DNA of 47,440 nucleotides. Origin: CAYNWT01 sp964450955 (GTDB lineage Bacteria > Planctomycetota > Planctomycetia > Planctomycetales > Planctomycetaceae). The stretch is taken from assembly GCA_964450955.1 (NCBI GenBank), contig CAYVFI010000045.1, positions 1-47,440 of the forward strand, read 5' to 3'. Position 1 is the stretch's first letter. Every line of letters starts with the position of its first letter. The notes beneath the pieces are model-generated. The model was not told where the DNA came from. It saw nothing but the letters and a program-made list of their open reading frames with translations, and ran no database searches. The position numbers were made by a program, and so were the translations under genes. Below, in pieces: positions 17,101 through 23,730 of this stretch.

Positions 17101-18464
17101 TTCTTTTGCACATCCAGCAGAGTGACCGTGTATGGCTTGTACGTGCGTTTGAAACGCATGCCGACATCAAAAATGGTGCCGCCTGCCAGAATCGGTTCAG
17201 GTGGACTTTCTGCTCTCAGCATGTACGTGCCAAGAGATTCACTGTCTTCTTTTCGAAGCAGGCGAACATATGCGGCCGAGATATCGACCGTTGAGTCCAT
17301 GCCGCTTCCCTTCTTGACTGCCTCAGCTATCCAGCGGACTCCGGAACCCGCGGTGGAGAGGTTGTCATCGCCTGGTTCGGCCCGACGTAGCTGGCTGTTG
17401 CGGTAGAACTCAACGAGCTCAATATCGAATGGGAGTCGTTCGTCCTGGATTATCCGATTGTCGGGGTCTTCGGCATTGGCAGCAGCAACGATTAGCCGTT
17501 CGGGAATCGACACGACTTTGGATTCTTCTGAGCTGTTGTCGATAACGACAATCTCGCGCTCGCGTGTGTCGAAGACGTAGTTGGCTGTGTCGCCCTCCCA
17601 CATCTGAAACTGGTTCTCGCTGACGGTCAGGCCGACCATGACTTCACTTAGCATCAACACTGCGACGCCGGCATGCAGCAGGACAACGCCGCTGCGTTTC
17701 TTAAACAGCAACCAGCAAGCCCACAGTAAGACGAGGCTGGCGAATTCAGCCTTCATCAACTGCCACAGAATCCGCATGGACGCGTCTGTTAGCGGTTTAT
17801 TGATAATGGCGACGCCGCAAAGGCCCACGGCAGTGGTGAGGATCAGCCCTTTTGCAATCAGAGACTGGGAGATCGCGAGAGACTTCCACGCGACCCAGCA
17901 GATTCCCAGCACGGTCAGGACCTGAAAGATAACCCAAACCCGTTTGTAGCTAAGCATCGGGGTGGTCTGAAAACCGTCAGCGTTCATGCCGCTGGCGACA
18001 ACGATCCAGGTGATTCCGAGGCCCAAAATCAGAACAGCCACTCCGGCATACAACCGAGTGCCCCTGGCCTGAATCTTGAACCGCAGCCCATGCGCGGCCA
18101 GCAGGTTAATGGTGGCGACCAGTCCCAGTGCCCAACCACCGGGGAAAGGGAACCGCTGGATTGGAAATGTTTCCAGACCTTCAGCCAGATTGGGATACTT
18201 CAGCGGCGGGAAGAACGCTGGTGGGAAGAAGTCTTTGACATCGACCCACGCCACCCAGCAGCGGAAGTACTGACCCACGACTTCCCAGATATCGGTCCGC
18301 GCCTGCGCGAGGCTGCCGACCAGTATGAGGAACAGTGACAGCGAGAATACTGTGACTGCAATTTTAAGCGACGCCAGCGGCTTGATAATCGCGCGGATCT
18401 GTTCGCCCAACGGTTTGGTTTCGGTTGTGGGACCGAGAGCAGAACCTTGTGGAATCGATGCCAT
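14193..18464 (-). CDS. ccsBA: Fused ResB-CcsA (CcsBA-type) cytochrome c biogenesis protein, very large
   Basis: About 1423 residues. The N-terminal part is ResB/CcsB-like: transmembrane helices near 33-54, 105-135 and 140-270, then a periplasmic domain (ENQFQMWEGDTANYVFD, LRAESPPEPILAGG, MNNPLRYRGETLYQTSYN) and a helix near 540-560. A further helix near 595-615 begins an approximately 480-residue soluble stretch that neither ResB nor CcsA usually has. From about 1114 the CcsA half has multiple helices and the haem-handling motif GGLWADDSWGRFWGWDPKENG (about 1307-1327). System II proteins carry haem across the membrane and attach it to CxxCH. The gene supports the many c-type cytochrome domains of planctomycetes, including the PSCyt protein at 42241. 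Start: GTG-ATG tandem at 18467/18464; ATG preferred. Confidence 0.9.
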   Translation of the reverse strand: MASIPQGSALGPTTETKPLGEQIRAIIKPLASLKIAVTVFSLSLFLILVGSLAQARTDIWEVVGQYFRCWVAWVDVKDFFPPAFFPPLKYPNLAEGLETFPIQRFPFPGGWALGLVATINLLAAHGLRFKIQARGTRLYAGVAVLILGLGITWIVVASGMNADGFQTTPMLSYKRVWVIFQVLTVLGICWVAWKSLAISQSLIAKGLILTTAVGLCGVAIINKPLTDASMRILWQLMKAEFASLVLLWACWLLFKKRSGVVLLHAGVAVLMLSEVMVGLTVSENQFQMWEGDTANYVFDTREREIVVIDNSSEESKVVSIPERLIVAAANAEDPDNRIIQDERLPFDIELVEFYRNSQLRRAEPGDDNLSTAGSGVRWIAEAVKKGSGMDSTVDISAAYVRLLRKEDSESLGTYMLRAESPPEPILAGGTIFDVGMRFKRTYKPYTVTLLDVQKNDYLGTSTPRDYSSVVRLLDKENNVDRKVRIWMNNPLRYRGETLYQTSYNRNERGSASFDPSRADGAEMTSLQVVNNRGWMLPYMACMIVLTGMAVQFGMALVRYQNRKLRTNTADTLLAADDTTAAENTLANPVTKTRGSGKALAWSIVLGLVVVGYFGSKFRVKKTDPDQANIYAFGKIPVVKGGRQQPLSSVAMNRLRVLTNGKTAFNRELREDELTDQWPEVSQDVLAAIPGLEPKDLDAFEGDVSDLVRYIAAGKEMDEREVYARLAKRGMSGNSAITRKTPALWWYLDVISGRAEARRHRVLRIDEPQLLQVLDLEPRDGATYSVAEVMQHWDELQGQLEQASNQFSADADKATRFQRRLLKLANNMSRINQSEQVFSTIQLDRPQGSLLRRLEIQDILKRMGATSDSALVLQIPRPDKKLDGKWDAIPLASVKNDLLKLAAKAGAKDVDGLATAVMDQLPGELVLGGLEDMVEQLNELKARAPEEPQDLNKLAARIIPELGQDTFKLKELLTTIAASDKNTAKEIFDDLSEEQRARIYEVSAADVLLTWRSEVSPEAVQATQDLFASGNVSIARINERVHAYTTEIAAKLFTDEDIAAGPSQHLTRFLEIMDAWKNDDIKEFNRLVEDHNTAIAATGFADVDAKRTSFEAWFNHAAPSYYCAAMYLIAFALACLSLVVWEKPLSRAAFTITLVTFAFHTFALIARIYISGRPPVTNLYSSAVFIGWGAVLLGLIFEFVNKRGIGNLVSTAAGAATLVIAYFLGKDGDTFEVLQAVLDTQFWLATHVVCITLGYSATFLAGLFGTVFILKGVLTPTLRDNDRKELSRMIYGTICFAMLFSFVGTILGGLWADDSWGRFWGWDPKENGAMMIVIWNAIVMHARWDNMIKDRGMAVLSVVGNVVTAWSWFGVNELRAGLHSYGFTEGRLYWLIVFVLSQLLIVSIGLFPKDMWRSFRKDGEVKIA

Positions 18465-18467
18465 CAC

Positions 18468-19001
18468 TTAACTCCGCTCGAAGAATTCAACCGACTTCAG
18501 GAAGTCTGAAAACTCATCTGATTGATCCGCAACGGACGCAACCGTTCCGGACATTTTGAAGAACCACGTCTTGCCACCATATTCAACCATCGCGCCTTCG
18601 AGTGCCTTGGCTTCTCCGGCGAGCTTGACGAATTTTGCTTCGCCTTTCTTTAGCTCGGCCTCACCAAGACCGTCTAACTTCTCAATCGGGTCCAGCCCAA
18701 CCTGTCGGCGCCAGCGGTTGATATTGATTAGCAGGAACTCGTCACCGCTGCCTTTAAGCGACGACACCGTGATGCGTGCTCCCGTCTTGCTTTCAAACGC
18801 GAGGCTGCTGAACCGATCATTGGCGCCAAGGGTCCAATCCGACGGTACGCGACACGAGAATGGCCGACCAGCGTCTTTGTCCCTGGGTGCGGTGTATTCT
18901 GTAATCTCCGCGGCGCTTTCGCAGCCCGTCATCGCCGTGCATGCAGCGGCGATACTGAGACAGGTCAGTAGACGATGAGCACGGAACGGACGAGTGAACA
19001 C
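18468..19001 (-). CDS. Putative lipoprotein encoded directly before ccsBA
   Basis: 177 residues if it begins at the GTG at 19001, which has AGGA 6 bases upstream and yields a good lipoprotein signal: basic FTRPFRAHR, hydrophobic LLTCLSIAAACTA, lipobox-like MTGC. An ATG at 19076 would add 25 residues before the signal and looks worse. The mature part runs PFSCRVPSDWTLGAN, RITVSSLKGSGDEFLLININRWRRQVGLDP, GEAKALEGAMVEYGGKTWFFKMSG and SDEFSDFLKSVEF, reminiscent of a planctomycete/verrucomicrobial envelope domain with the ININRWR motif; function unknown. Only three bases separate its stop from the ccsBA ATG, so the two genes are translationally linked and a role in haem delivery or cytochrome maturation is possible. 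Confidence 0.75.
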   Translation of the reverse strand: MFTRPFRAHRLLTCLSIAAACTAMTGCESAAEITEYTAPRDKDAGRPFSCRVPSDWTLGANDRFSSLAFESKTGARITVSSLKGSGDEFLLININRWRRQVGLDPIEKLDGLGEAELKKGEAKFVKLAGEAKALEGAMVEYGGKTWFFKMSGTVASVADQSDEFSDFLKSVEFFERS

Positions 19002-19242
19002 GGTTGGTCCTGATGTCAAGGCAATGCCTGAGCGGCGTGCGAGGTGGGGAAGGTGGTTCGAAATGAACGGAACCACACGGGGATTATACGGTTGAGTCCG
19101 GGCAAAGCCATGGCCTCAACTGGCTGACGCGGAATGGTCTAAATTCCGAGAAACCGCGGAATCGCTGAGAAATAGCGATGAGAAGGCCAGAACCGGGAGG
19201 GTAGATCGAGGTCAATCGTCGTTGGCTGTATAGAGCCCAACG

Positions 19243-19277
19243 AAAAAAACTCTCACCAGTTTGCACTGATGAGAGTT
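19243..19277 (-). terminator. Intrinsic terminator (distal)
   Basis: On the minus strand a 13-bp stem (aactctcatcagt / actggtgagagtt, one G-U) with a 4-base loop is followed by a run of seven T. Classic rho-independent terminator for the gene at 19409-20167. Confidence 0.9.
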
Positions 19278-19327
19278 CGCAGTTCCCCGAGATCGACTTG
19301 TCCAGGCGTCTATGGCATTGAGGTTCG

Positions 19328-19369
19328 AAAAAGAGGCAGATCGGCCCCGACCCACGACACCGATCTGCC
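19328..19369 (-). terminator. Intrinsic terminator (proximal)
   Basis: On the minus strand a perfect 10-bp stem ggcagatcgg / ccgatctgcc with a 15-base loop is followed by tctttttc. About 40 bases after the stop of the Gly-rich protein gene and 50 bases before the second terminator. Confidence 0.8.
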
Positions 19370-19408
19370 CTCGTCCAGACACCCTGGAGACGATTCGCTT
19401 GATCTGGC

Positions 19409-20167
19409 TTAAGGGCTCTGAAGAGCGTCTTCCAGATCTTCAAGTCTGTTGTTGTTGTCGATGACGTAGACCAGGGCGGCCACTGAAGTACCGACTGTTG
19501 CCAGTGTGACGATGTCCAGCATGCCGAACCCGCCAGCACCGCCTCCGCCGCCAGCGAGTGCAGCACCGCCGCCACCGCCGAAGCCACCGCCACCGAATCC
19601 GCCGCCGCCGCCGCCAGCAATGGCACCCGGTGGGCAGTAACCACCGTCCATTGGAGGAACGTAGCCCTGGTCCATTGGCAGGTAACCCTGATCCATCCCT
19701 GGAGGAGCGTAGCCCATTGGAGCACCCATACCTGGTGCACAGCCGCCACCCGGTGGGCAGTACTGACCGCGAACCACATAGCCGGTTACGCTGAGGGCTT
19801 GTTTCTTAGCCGATGCCGGAGCTTTGCCTTCTGTCCACAGGTGGACTGGTGCCGCGTGTGAACCGGCAACCAACCGGTGAGTTCCGCCACGCAGCCCTGA
19901 GATTGCGTAGGCTCCGTCCTTGTTTGAACTTGTTCTTGCGATGACCTGGCCGGCAAACTGCAGAGTGACGGTGGCCTTCGCGACTGGTTTGCCCTGGCTA
20001 TCCAGAACGCGTCCAGTCAGGACGCCGCCTTGAGCCATCTCGACATGTGACGTGCGAGTTTGCTTTGCAGCAGGCGTTTCCTGAGCCATAGTCATGCTGT
20101 GCGGAGCAATCAGGCCCCAGCAAGCCAAGCACACGACGGCTCCTCGCAGGTTCTTTCCAAAACTCAT
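19409..20167 (-). CDS. Exported carboxypeptidase-regulatory-like (CarboxypepD_reg) protein with Gly-rich region and C-terminal membrane helix
   Basis: 252 residues with a strong ribosome site (GGAGG). Signal peptide to about residue 28 (VVCLACWGLIAPHSMTMAQE). Residues 47-110 form one Ig-like regulatory module: GGVLTGRVLDSQGKPVAKATVTL, ARTSSNKDGAYAISGLRGGTHRLVAG. Then come Pro/Gly/Tyr repeats with YCPPGGG and MDQGYxPMDQGY, a glycine tract near 185-215, and a hydrophobic helix DIVTLATVGTSVAALVYVI (about 220-238) followed by the acidic tail NNNRLEDLEDALQS. This architecture is common among planctomycete envelope proteins; function unknown. The two strong terminators suggest high expression. Confidence 0.8.
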   Translation of the reverse strand: MSFGKNLRGAVVCLACWGLIAPHSMTMAQETPAAKQTRTSHVEMAQGGVLTGRVLDSQGKPVAKATVTLQFAGQVIARTSSNKDGAYAISGLRGGTHRLVAGSHAAPVHLWTEGKAPASAKKQALSVTGYVVRGQYCPPGGGCAPGMGAPMGYAPPGMDQGYLPMDQGYVPPMDGGYCPPGAIAGGGGGGFGGGGFGGGGGAALAGGGGGAGGFGMLDIVTLATVGTSVAALVYVIDNNNRLEDLEDALQSP

Positions 20168-20366
20168 CTTACTTCCCCCTCCGGGAACTAGCGTCGTACT
20201 TACGTTCCGCTGACAGAGCGTCAGCTGTCAATTTCGTTACACTCTCAGGTATCGGTTCTCCGAGTCGTCGGGATTGATGCAATTTCACCAGTTTTGTTGG
20301 GTGGACCGGTTATTCGGGATTTTCGGGCTTGAAACCAAGCGTTTTCTGGCCCCGTATTGGAAAAGA

Positions 20367-21113
20367 ATGAACACACCCGCTCTATTTGAACTCAGAAACC
20401 CTCACAGCATCCTGCAGGCAATCCGGCACCGATCGCACGCGGTTCGAGAAGTCCGGATCAGTGGCCGGCAGCCTCGCGGGATCTGGGAAGAAGTCGTCGA
20501 AGCCGCAGGCAACGCCGGCGTCGCCATCACGAGTCAAAGAAGCGGTCCGCCGCGGGGCCGTGATCAGCGTGGTCGAAATACAGAACGTCAAAGCGCGGGT
20601 ATGGCCAGGGTGGCTCGACCTGAACCAGCGGATCTGGCGGACGTTTTGGGAGAACCAAAAAACGGCGATATCGTCATCGCGCTTGATTGCCTGCAGGACC
20701 CGCAAAACGTGGGAGCCGTTTTCCGATCGGCGGCGTTCTTTGGCACGCGCGGTGTGATTTCAACCAAAGACAAGTCCGCTCCGATTAATGCCACGGTGTG
20801 TGACATCGCGGCCGGCGGAGTGGATTCGGTACCGTTCCACGTCGCGACGAATCTGGCTCGAACACTGGAGCACGCCCGGGACGCTGGCTACTGGATTCTG
20901 GGCACTTCGGAACACGCGACACAAAGTGTCTTTGATGTTGATGATCGCCCGTGGATTGTCGTGATTGGTAACGAACAGTCGGGCATGCGACGTCTGACGC
21001 AGGAGAACTGCGACGAAGTTTGCCGGTTGGAACCCAGGGGGAGGGTGACATCACTTAACGCTGCGGCTGCGACGGCATCGATGCTGACCGCTTTGACCCG
21101 ACCAAGAGCATAG
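20367..21113 (+). CDS. rlmB: SpoU/TrmH-family RNA 2'-O-methyltransferase, RlmB-like
   Basis: 248 residues from the ATG at 20367; an in-frame ATG at 20274 would add 31 residues without homology. An N-terminal substrate-binding domain (ELRNPHSILQAIRHRSHAVREVRI) precedes the SPOUT knot: motif 1 DCLQDPQNVGAVFRSAAFFG, motif 2 WIVVIGNEQSGMRRLT, motif 3 VTSLNAAAATASML. RlmB methylates G2251 of 23S rRNA; TrmH relatives act on tRNA G18. The N-terminal domain with the NPHSILQAI pattern favours an rRNA-directed RlmB-type enzyme. The interdomain stretch (RSGPPRGRDQRGRNTERQS) is Arg-rich and of unusual composition. Confidence 0.85.
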   Translation: MNTPALFELRNPHSILQAIRHRSHAVREVRISGRQPRGIWEEVVEAAGNAGVAITSQRSGPPRGRDQRGRNTERQSAGMARVARPEPADLADVLGEPKNGDIVIALDCLQDPQNVGAVFRSAAFFGTRGVISTKDKSAPINATVCDIAAGGVDSVPFHVATNLARTLEHARDAGYWILGTSEHATQSVFDVDDRPWIVVIGNEQSGMRRLTQENCDEVCRLEPRGRVTSLNAAAATASMLTALTRPRA

Positions 21114-21332
21114 ATCGATCTGCTGATGACGATCGCGGCCGAGACGTTGTTCTCAGAGTGACGAACGCTGTGATCGGTTCGATTCGTTGGTTTGTCAGAT
21201 GTTGTACAAAAAACGCTCTGTTGGCCTCGCCATAGTGCCTGAGCTCACATTTTTGTGGTTGGCATGTCTGTTGCGTTCTCAAGGGGTGGTCGCACCAATC
21301 GGGGCGGCATCACCCAAATGAAGGAACATGAC

Positions 21333-21746
21333 ATGAAAATCAACAAGCTCACCGCTCTTGCTGCAATGCTGTTACTTGCTGCTTCGACAGCTTCGCAGGC
21401 TCAGGACAGGCCACTACCGAATCGTGTTCAGCGTGATTTACCGACGGCGTCCAAAGTTGTTGCCGTGAAAAAGACAACGGGCGAAGTGAAGACGGCTGGC
21501 CTGGTCGGATTGCTGACCGGTCGGACCGGGCAACGTGGTTACAGTTCGTACGGTCGCAGTTACCGGGGCAACTTAGGGAGAACCTACTACGGCAACTCCT
21601 TGAGAACCCGTGCGATTCCGTCCGTACGTCCTTACTACAGCGCACCTCGATACGGGACTGGTTACCGCAGCAACTTGTACCGAAGTGGCAGCGGCTACGG
21701 GTACGGTTCGCGAATCGGCTACAGTCGTGGTTACTACGGACGCTAA
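21333..21746 (+). CDS. Small exported Tyr/Gly/Arg/Ser-rich protein
   Basis: 137 residues from the ATG at 21333, which has AAGGA 7 bases upstream; the earlier in-frame ATG at 21318 leaves no such site. Signal peptide MKINKLTALAAMLLLAAST ending ASQAQ. The mature protein has a short conserved-looking segment (RDLPTASKVVAVKKTTGEVKTAGLVGLL), then a low-complexity tail of about 75 residues built of YGR, YRGN, GYRS and GYG units ending SRGYYGR. Highly basic and aromatic, so possibly a surface or matrix protein that binds acidic polymers. No family recognised. The same composition appears in many planctomycete secreted proteins. Confidence 0.7.
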   Translation: MKINKLTALAAMLLLAASTASQAQDRPLPNRVQRDLPTASKVVAVKKTTGEVKTAGLVGLLTGRTGQRGYSSYGRSYRGNLGRTYYGNSLRTRAIPSVRPYYSAPRYGTGYRSNLYRSGSGYGYGSRIGYSRGYYGR

Positions 21747-21757
21747 TCGATGGCTGC

Positions 21758-21948
21758 GGCCAACACGACCGAACTGCTCTTCAGGGATGAAGAGTCTTCG
21801 GTCATAGGTCGTTCGAGGTTATCGCTGTCGTGTTGGCCTGCGTCCGTCCGTGTTCAAACCCAATGTGCGGACAAAGGGTTCGAACCGAACCGTTGCTGCG
21901 CAACACGGACAGGCTGTGAGTGAGGACGCAGCACTCAACGGTTCGAAC
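21758..21948. repeat. Nested long hairpins between convergent genes
   Basis: Outer arms ggccaacacgac (21758-21769) and gtcgtgttggcc (21827-21838) are perfect; inside them gaccgaa..ctcttca pairs with tgaagag..ttcggtc. A second structure pairs gttcgaaccg (21878-21887, extended by aaccgttg) with caacggttcgaac (21936-21948). No T-runs. They lie between the convergent stops at 21746 and 21995 and may act as a two-way terminator or be repeat elements. Confidence 0.55.
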
Positions 21949-21994
21949 TAACGACACCACTCCGAAGTGTGGCACCTGATGACGTAGATGCCGC

Positions 21995-23443
21995 CTAGGC
22001 TTTGATCTCGTAGCCTTTGCGTTGCTCTCGCTCCAGCATCGAGTTGGCTTGATCGTCGCCGATGAACTTTTCGGTTTTCGGATCGAAAGTCAGCTTTCGG
22101 CCCAGACGCATGGCGGTGTTTGTGCCGTGGCAGATGCACAGCATTTTGTGATGGCTCTCGACGTCGGAAATCGGCGTTTTGCGGGACTTGCAGCATTCGA
22201 AGAAGTTGTTGAAGTGGTTGATTGGGTCGCCACCACCGTTCTTAACGGGCGTGCTTCCGTAGACCTTTTCGATCGCGTCTTCAGCCAGTGGGTTGTCGGC
22301 GAGTTCCTCAACCGGCGTGCCTGTGATCTTGCCTCGGTTTACGAACAAGCGTCGTCGTTTGTTGTTCAAGGCTCCGGTAAACATGATTCCGTTGTCGAAG
22401 CCAAGATCCTGAGCGTTGTCTCGGATATAGAGTTTGACTCCATCCTTGAACGCGACTTCGACTTTGAATTTTGTGGCCGCATTGAACCGGTCGGACACGG
22501 TTGGGTTGCCGTTCTTGTCGAACTCAACCGGGTGTTCGACTTCCATTGGATCGATGGTGTACGGTCCGATGTCGCCGTTCAGTTTGTTGATTGCCCACAG
22601 GCCAATGTCAACGTGGTGCGCACCCCAGTCGGTTAGCTTGCCGCCGCTGTATTCGTAGAACCAGCGGAAGTAGCGGTGACATTTGCTAAGCGGATAGCCG
22701 GCGCCCCAACCTGTTGGGTGAACCATCGGCCCCTGCAGGTAGTCGGTAAGTTGTGTCTGTCCCTGCCAGCGTTCCCAGTCCAGTTCTTTCGGGACGGCAA
22801 CCTTTGGCATTGGGTCGCAGGTACGTGAGCCGCCAATGGCGACGGTGACAAACTTCGGATCACCGATGCGGTTGTCTCGAACCATCGCGATGGCTTTCAG
22901 GAATCGCTGCCCAAAGTCAGAACGTTGTTGTGTTCCGACCTGAAAAATCTTTCCCGTCTTCTTCATCACCTTGATGATTTGCTGGCCTTCGCGAACCGTC
23001 AGCGTGAGCGGCTTCTCACAATACACATCCTTGCCTGATTCCATCGCTTCGATGCACATCTTGGTGTGCCAGTGGTCGGGGGTCGCGATGACCACAGCGT
23101 CCAGGTCGTCACGATCAAGAACCTTGCGGTACTCGTCGGTCGTTTCAATTTCGCCAGCGCGGCTGTTCTTTTCTTTTTGCTTGCCGAGTTCGACCCTGGC
23201 TTTTTCCAACTGGCGGGTGTCAAGGTCACAGATGACGGCGCAGTTGGAGTAGATTTGCGATCCGGTGGCCAGCGGGCGGAACCGAATTCCGGTTCCGATC
23301 ATTCCGATCACGGGCACCTCGTTGGGGGATCGAAAATCAGCGGCCGAAGCTTCGACACTGCGTGTGGGAAACATGCCGGGTAGCGATGCGGCTGATGCTG
23401 CGGCCAGTGATGACTTAAGGAAAGAGCGACGACTTTTTGACAT
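21995..23443 (-). CDS. Gfo/Idh/MocA-family oxidoreductase with Tat leader
   Basis: 482 residues from the ATG at 23443 (GGAG 9 bases upstream). The twin-arginine leader SKSRRSFLKSSLAAASAASL marks it for export. The NAD(P)-binding domain shows VIGMIGTGIRFRPLA, CAVICDLDTRQLEKA, DLDAVVIATPDHWH and the EKPLTLTVREGQQI signature, then the C-terminal beta-sheet domain (GTQQRSDFGQRFLKA, WGAHHVDIGLWAIN). The family oxidises or epimerises sugars and cyclitols; Tat-exported versions are plentiful in planctomycetes and act in periplasmic sugar processing with a tightly bound cofactor. Substrate unknown. In-frame extension to 23608 lacks the leader logic. Confidence 0.9.
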   Translation of the reverse strand: MSKSRRSFLKSSLAAASAASLPGMFPTRSVEASAADFRSPNEVPVIGMIGTGIRFRPLATGSQIYSNCAVICDLDTRQLEKARVELGKQKEKNSRAGEIETTDEYRKVLDRDDLDAVVIATPDHWHTKMCIEAMESGKDVYCEKPLTLTVREGQQIIKVMKKTGKIFQVGTQQRSDFGQRFLKAIAMVRDNRIGDPKFVTVAIGGSRTCDPMPKVAVPKELDWERWQGQTQLTDYLQGPMVHPTGWGAGYPLSKCHRYFRWFYEYSGGKLTDWGAHHVDIGLWAINKLNGDIGPYTIDPMEVEHPVEFDKNGNPTVSDRFNAATKFKVEVAFKDGVKLYIRDNAQDLGFDNGIMFTGALNNKRRRLFVNRGKITGTPVEELADNPLAEDAIEKVYGSTPVKNGGGDPINHFNNFFECCKSRKTPISDVESHHKMLCICHGTNTAMRLGRKLTFDPKTEKFIGDDQANSMLEREQRKGYEIKA

Positions 23444-23689
23444 TGAACGGAGCTCCGTCTTGAGACGTTTGATTGGATTGTGCGTGGGCTCTATTTGAAC
23501 GCTCGCCTCAGGAGAAGGCAAGAAGCAGGCCACATCGGGGCTTGAATGAACATCATCGGCGGGCACAGGAAGCCAAAGCAGTAATAGCGAGAAATACGCC
23601 AGCACCACGCGTTGTTAAGTCGCTTGGTGTCAATTGTGGTAGGTACATGAGAACCGTGCAGGTCGTTGGTCGTAAGGGTTAGGCTTAAT

Positions 23690-23712
23690 TTCCCTTCAGG
23701 TGATGAAGGGAA
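23690..23712 (-). terminator. Possible terminator of the giant exoprotein gene
   Basis: Perfect 9-bp stem ttcccttca / tgaagggaa with a 5-base loop, about 20 bases beyond the stop at 23731. It is followed only by atta on the minus strand, so the T-run is weak. Confidence 0.5.
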
Positions 23713-23730
23713 GTTGGCGTTCCATGGTCC

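Larger units (their letters stand above)
19002..19408. other. Intergenic with two tandem intrinsic terminators
   Basis: No gene accepted. A long minus-strand frame at 19084-19779 merely runs through the terminators and out of frame through the next gene. Terminators are entered separately. Confidence 0.6.

Noticed and set aside
19084..19779. 231-residue minus-strand frame
   Set aside because: Out of frame with the signal-peptide-bearing Gly-rich protein and crosses both terminators.
22022..22636. 204-residue plus-strand frame
   Set aside because: Antisense of the Gfo/Idh/MocA oxidoreductase.
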